16,072 bases of DNA from Bacteroidia bacterium (GTDB lineage Bacteria; Bacteroidota; Bacteroidia; Bacteroidales; VadinHA17), in contig JAPLEC010000393.1 in the NCBI GenBank assembly GCA_026391515.1, forward strand, positions 1-16,072. Direction: 5' to 3'. The position numbers were made by a program, and so were the translations under genes. How positions within the stretch are numbered: position 1 is the stretch's first letter; each line of letters begins with the position of its first letter. The notes under the pieces are model-generated. The model ran no database searches. It saw only the letters and a list, made by a program, of their open reading frames with translations, and was not told the DNA's origin. Positions 13,156-16,072 of this stretch are shown piece by piece.

Positions 13156-15117
13156 CTATTTCCTCGGATTAACGCCTCTTTGTTTGGTAGCTGCTTCCAA
13201 TCGTTGCTGCCATTTTGATTTTGTAACAGGCTTTTTCTTATTTGCCTCCAGCGTTGCCAGAACTTTTTCTGCATTGATAAATCTCTTGGAGACAATGTTT
13301 TGTACCCAAGTTAACATATTTGCAAGAAAATAGTAATAAGTTAGCCCTGATGAAAAATTATTGAACATAAACATAAACATCACAGGCATCATATACTGCA
13401 TCATTTTCATTCCGGGCTGGTCCGGGCTTGGAGAAGAGCCGGTCATCTTCATTGTAAGAAAAGATGAAGCAGTCATAAGCAATGTGAACAAGCTGAGATG
13501 ATTTCCCAATAATGGAATTTTGAATGGGAAATTCAATATTGAATCATATGTTGATAAGTCGGTAGCCCATAAAAAATGCTCCTGTCTCAGCTCGATCGAA
13601 ACAGGAAAGAACCTGAACATAGCGAAGAGAATCGGAAACTGCAGAAGCATTGGAAGGCAGCCTCCCATTGGATTGACTCCTGCCCTCTTATACAGGTCCA
13701 TAGTTGCCTGCTGCTTTTTCACCGAATCTTCCTTTTTCGGGAATTTTTTCCCAAGCTCATCCACCAGAGGTTTTAGAACCGCCATCTTTGCAGTGGATTG
13801 GTATGATTTAAAAGTCAGCGGAAAAAGGACTATTTTGATCAGGATTGTAAGGATCAGGATTATAATCCCATAATTTCCAATATATTTGTTAAGCCAGTTA
13901 AATACCGGTATGATCACGAATCTGCTTATCCACCCTATAATGCTTTTACCCAGAAATACCAGCTTTTCCAGCTGAAGTCCTTCTTTTCGAAGAGTTGAAA
14001 TATGGTTAGGACCGAAATACAACCTCATGCCGATTTTAGATTCAGCCCCGGGGGTGAATGGGACACCTAAATCAGATGTAAAAAAGCGTGTATATTTTCT
14101 CGTTGGCAGGATTGTTGATGATACTGACCCATTTGAAAAAAGGTCATCTGCAATTATAACTGAAGAAAAGAATTGATCCACAAATGCAACCCAGCTCAGT
14201 TTTGCATTAATATCAACTTTTTCCAGCTCTTTTTTCGATCTTAGCTTTAACCAAGTAACCTCATCCTGGTATAACTTATATTTTATTGTTGTATAGTTTT
14301 CTTCGTTTTGTCTTCCCCTCTCCTGCTGAGGGATGTTCATTTTCCATTCAAGTGAAATATTGTTTTGGTTAGATGGAAAAATGTTCTCCAGATTTTTCAG
14401 AGTTACTTCAAATGACAGGCTGTATTTATCAGGAGCAAGAGTATATTTATATTCAATATATTGTTCATCGGTGGCATGCAGCCTGAGACTTACACTTAAA
14501 GGCTCACTTGTAACCACGTATGATTTTTCATCCGAAACAGGCTTAAAGTAGAGGCTATTTGTTTGAATGGCTATATTGTCAGCAGTAAAGAAGTTGAAGC
14601 CAAAAACTGTAGAATCGCCTGAAAATAAGACCAATGGAAGTGAATCGTATGTCACATAGTCTTTCAGGCGGGCGGAATATACTCTCCCCCCTTTCAGAGA
14701 GATTTTGAGTTCAAGCTTATCATTTTCAAGTGTAATAAAACCATCTTCACCTTTTGCAGCATTTGCAAACTCTCCGTATTGACTTCCATCTTTTGGTATC
14801 GACTGAGGAGTAACTGGAGCAATGTTTTCAGATCCTGGTTTTACCTGAAGAGTATCTTTGATCTGAGAGTCCGGAGTAACTCCCAGCTTTTGGTTTATTT
14901 CTTCGATCTTTGCTGCTACATCGGGTCTATTTGGTTTGAATCTCAGTGCATTGAAATACTCTGTCCTTGCCTGTTCCAGATTTCCTTTTGCAACTTCTGA
15001 TTCAGCTGCAGCAACTGCATTTTTAAAACCTTTAGTTGATCTTACATTACTATAAACACCAACGCCAATGAAGATCAAAATCATCAGAATAAATCCTATT
15101 ATCGTATTCTTATCCAT
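13156..15117 (-). CDS. yidC: Membrane protein insertase YidC
   Basis: The 653-residue protein is the YidC/Oxa1 insertase, which places proteins into the inner membrane with or without SecYEG. An N-terminal anchor helix (6-23) is followed by a segment that fits a TPR motif (~33-63, with G45, A50, Y54, A57, L58 and P62 at consensus positions) plus a capping helix to ~79. The large periplasmic beta domain spans ~125-385 (FITLENDKLELKISLKGGRVYSARLKDY). The catalytic membrane part (~395-610) has GIIILILTILIKIVLFPLT, MGGCLPMLLQFPILFAMF, and the last helices SSGLTYYYFLANMLTWVQN, then a basic tail. The groove position that is Arg in E. coli YidC (R366) appears to be Lys428 here. It starts 45 nt after pyrG, probably in one operon; this gene pair recurs in Bacteroidota. 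Confidence 0.97.
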   Translation of the reverse strand: MDKNTIIGFILMILIFIGVGVYSNVRSTKGFKNAVAAAESEVAKGNLEQARTEYFNALRFKPNRPDVAAKIEEINQKLGVTPDSQIKDTLQVKPGSENIAPVTPQSIPKDGSQYGEFANAAKGEDGFITLENDKLELKISLKGGRVYSARLKDYVTYDSLPLVLFSGDSTVFGFNFFTADNIAIQTNSLYFKPVSDEKSYVVTSEPLSVSLRLHATDEQYIEYKYTLAPDKYSLSFEVTLKNLENIFPSNQNNISLEWKMNIPQQERGRQNEENYTTIKYKLYQDEVTWLKLRSKKELEKVDINAKLSWVAFVDQFFSSVIIADDLFSNGSVSSTILPTRKYTRFFTSDLGVPFTPGAESKIGMRLYFGPNHISTLRKEGLQLEKLVFLGKSIIGWISRFVIIPVFNWLNKYIGNYGIIILILTILIKIVLFPLTFKSYQSTAKMAVLKPLVDELGKKFPKKEDSVKKQQATMDLYKRAGVNPMGGCLPMLLQFPILFAMFRFFPVSIELRQEHFLWATDLSTYDSILNFPFKIPLLGNHLSLFTLLMTASSFLTMKMTGSSPSPDQPGMKMMQYMMPVMFMFMFNNFSSGLTYYYFLANMLTWVQNIVSKRFINAEKVLATLEANKKKPVTKSKWQQRLEAATKQRGVNPRK

Positions 15118-15162
15118 TCTTTTATATAAAAATTAATAAACCTGATGTCTCCTTCACAAACC

Positions 15163-16072
15163 CTATTTTCCGATACATGCTCTAATAAAATTTACAAACA
15201 GAGGATGAGGATTGATAACTGTACTGCTGTATTCAGGGTGAAATTGAACTCCTACAAACCATTTGTGATCAGCTATTTCCATTATTTCAACCAGATTTGA
15301 TTCCGGATTGATCCCGACCGGCACCATCCCGCTCTTCCTGAAATCATCAAAATACTTATCGTTAAACTCATACCTGTGCCGATGACGCTCGACAATTTCT
15401 GTTTTACCATAAGCCTCATACGCTTTTGAGTTTTTGCTGATAATACATTTATAACCACCTAGCCGCATAGTTCCGCCTTTATCGATTATACTCTTCTGTT
15501 CTTCCATTAAATCAATCACAGGATATTTCGTTTTGTGGTCTATTTCAGTGGAATGAGCTCCTTCCATTTTCAAAACATTTCGTGCAAATTCAATGACAGC
15601 ACATTGCATTCCCAGGCATATTCCAAAATAGGGGATATTATTTTCCCTTGCATATTTTGCTGTCAGGATTTTACCGTCAATCCCTCTCGAACCAAATCCC
15701 GGTGCTACGAGAATACCACTCAGCCCTTTAAGCTTATCGTCAATATTTTTTTCTGTAATATCTTCAGAATGAATTAATTTAACATCGACTTTGCATTCAT
15801 TCATTGAACCGCTATGGATGAAGGATTCGGATATTGATTTATAAGCATCAGGAAGCTCAACATATTTTCCGACAAGTCCTACTTTGATTGAGTACTTTGG
15901 ATTCTTCAGTTTAGTCAGAAACTCTCTCCATTCTGTAAGAGGAGGTTCTTTCCCGACCGGTAATGCTAATTTTCTCAATACTGTCTGATCGAGCTTTTCA
16001 CCAAGCATTTTGATTGGAACTTCATATATAGTTGAAACATCAACTGATTCAACAACAGCATTTTCTTCAACA
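15163..16072 (-). CDS. pyrG: CTP synthase, C-terminal part
   Basis: This partial gene runs off the right edge; about 303 of an expected ~540 residues are visible, continuing upstream of the internal ATG at 16008 in the same frame (VDVSTIYEVPIKMLGEKLDQ). The enzyme aminates UTP to CTP using ATP and glutamine. Visible are the end of the synthase domain (STIYEVPIK), the linker PKYSIKVGLVGKYVELPDAYKSI that begins the glutaminase half, the oxyanion and nucleophile block PYFGICLGMQ (catalytic Cys codon 15618-15616), the ERHRHRYEFN motif and the triad segment VGVQFHPEYSS (His and Glu). The C-terminus FIRACIGK is complete. All key glutaminase residues are present. It lies 45 nt upstream of yidC on the same strand. 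Confidence 0.97.
   Translation of the reverse strand, partial: VEENAVVESVDVSTIYEVPIKMLGEKLDQTVLRKLALPVGKEPPLTEWREFLTKLKNPKYSIKVGLVGKYVELPDAYKSISESFIHSGSMNECKVDVKLIHSEDITEKNIDDKLKGLSGILVAPGFGSRGIDGKILTAKYARENNIPYFGICLGMQCAVIEFARNVLKMEGAHSTEIDHKTKYPVIDLMEEQKSIIDKGGTMRLGGYKCIISKNSKAYEAYGKTEIVERHRHRYEFNDKYFDDFRKSGMVPVGINPESNLVEIMEIADHKWFVGVQFHPEYSSTVINPHPLFVNFIRACIGK

Overview
The window looks like a chromosomal segment of a Bacteroidota (Bacteroidales-like) genome. The evidence is the promoter type (TTTG plus TAnnTTTG), the protein families (DUF4369/DUF5106-type thioredoxin lipoprotein, Bacteroidota-style YidC, cobalamin TonB receptor operon), moderately AT-rich DNA and little use of Shine-Dalgarno sequences. 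Most genes lie on the minus strand. No tRNA, rRNA, CRISPR array, insertion sequence or phage gene was seen.

Left part (1-3647): the N-terminus of a YihY/BrkB-type membrane protein (minus, cut by the window edge), a ComB-like 2-phosphosulfolactate phosphatase (plus), a family 2 glycosyltransferase (minus), and a thioredoxin-fold lipoprotein (plus) driven by a textbook Bacteroidota promoter. These are separate transcription units.

Middle (3640-9171): a vitamin B12 uptake operon on the minus strand. In transcription order it has a promoter (9139-9171), a cobalamin riboswitch (about 8947-9132), a BtuB-type TonB-dependent receptor, a BtuF-type binding lipoprotein, a BtuC-type permease and a BtuD-type ATPase. 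Gene joints are 0-10 nt, with a 1-nt TGATG overlap between permease and ATPase. The system carries cobalamin across the outer membrane, periplasm and inner membrane, and B12 itself should repress it through the leader. The 3' end overlaps the convergent thioredoxin gene by 8 bp.

Right part (9231-16072): a 77-bp GC-rich nested palindrome separates the B12 leader from an apparent two-gene unit, a LacI-type regulator followed 13 nt later by an 881-aa transglutaminase-like lipoprotein. Upstream lie yidC (membrane protein insertase, with a TPR-like insertion after its N-terminal anchor) and the C-terminal half of pyrG (CTP synthase), cut by the window edge.

Points most worth a second look: the same roughly 17-nt GC hairpin sequence occurs inside a variable arm of the B12 riboswitch and at the tip of the neighbouring palindromic repeat; YidC has a TPR motif; the large lipoprotein combines an intact transglutaminase domain, an apparently dead second one and a CXXC-less thioredoxin fold. 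I see no clearly new multi-gene system here.
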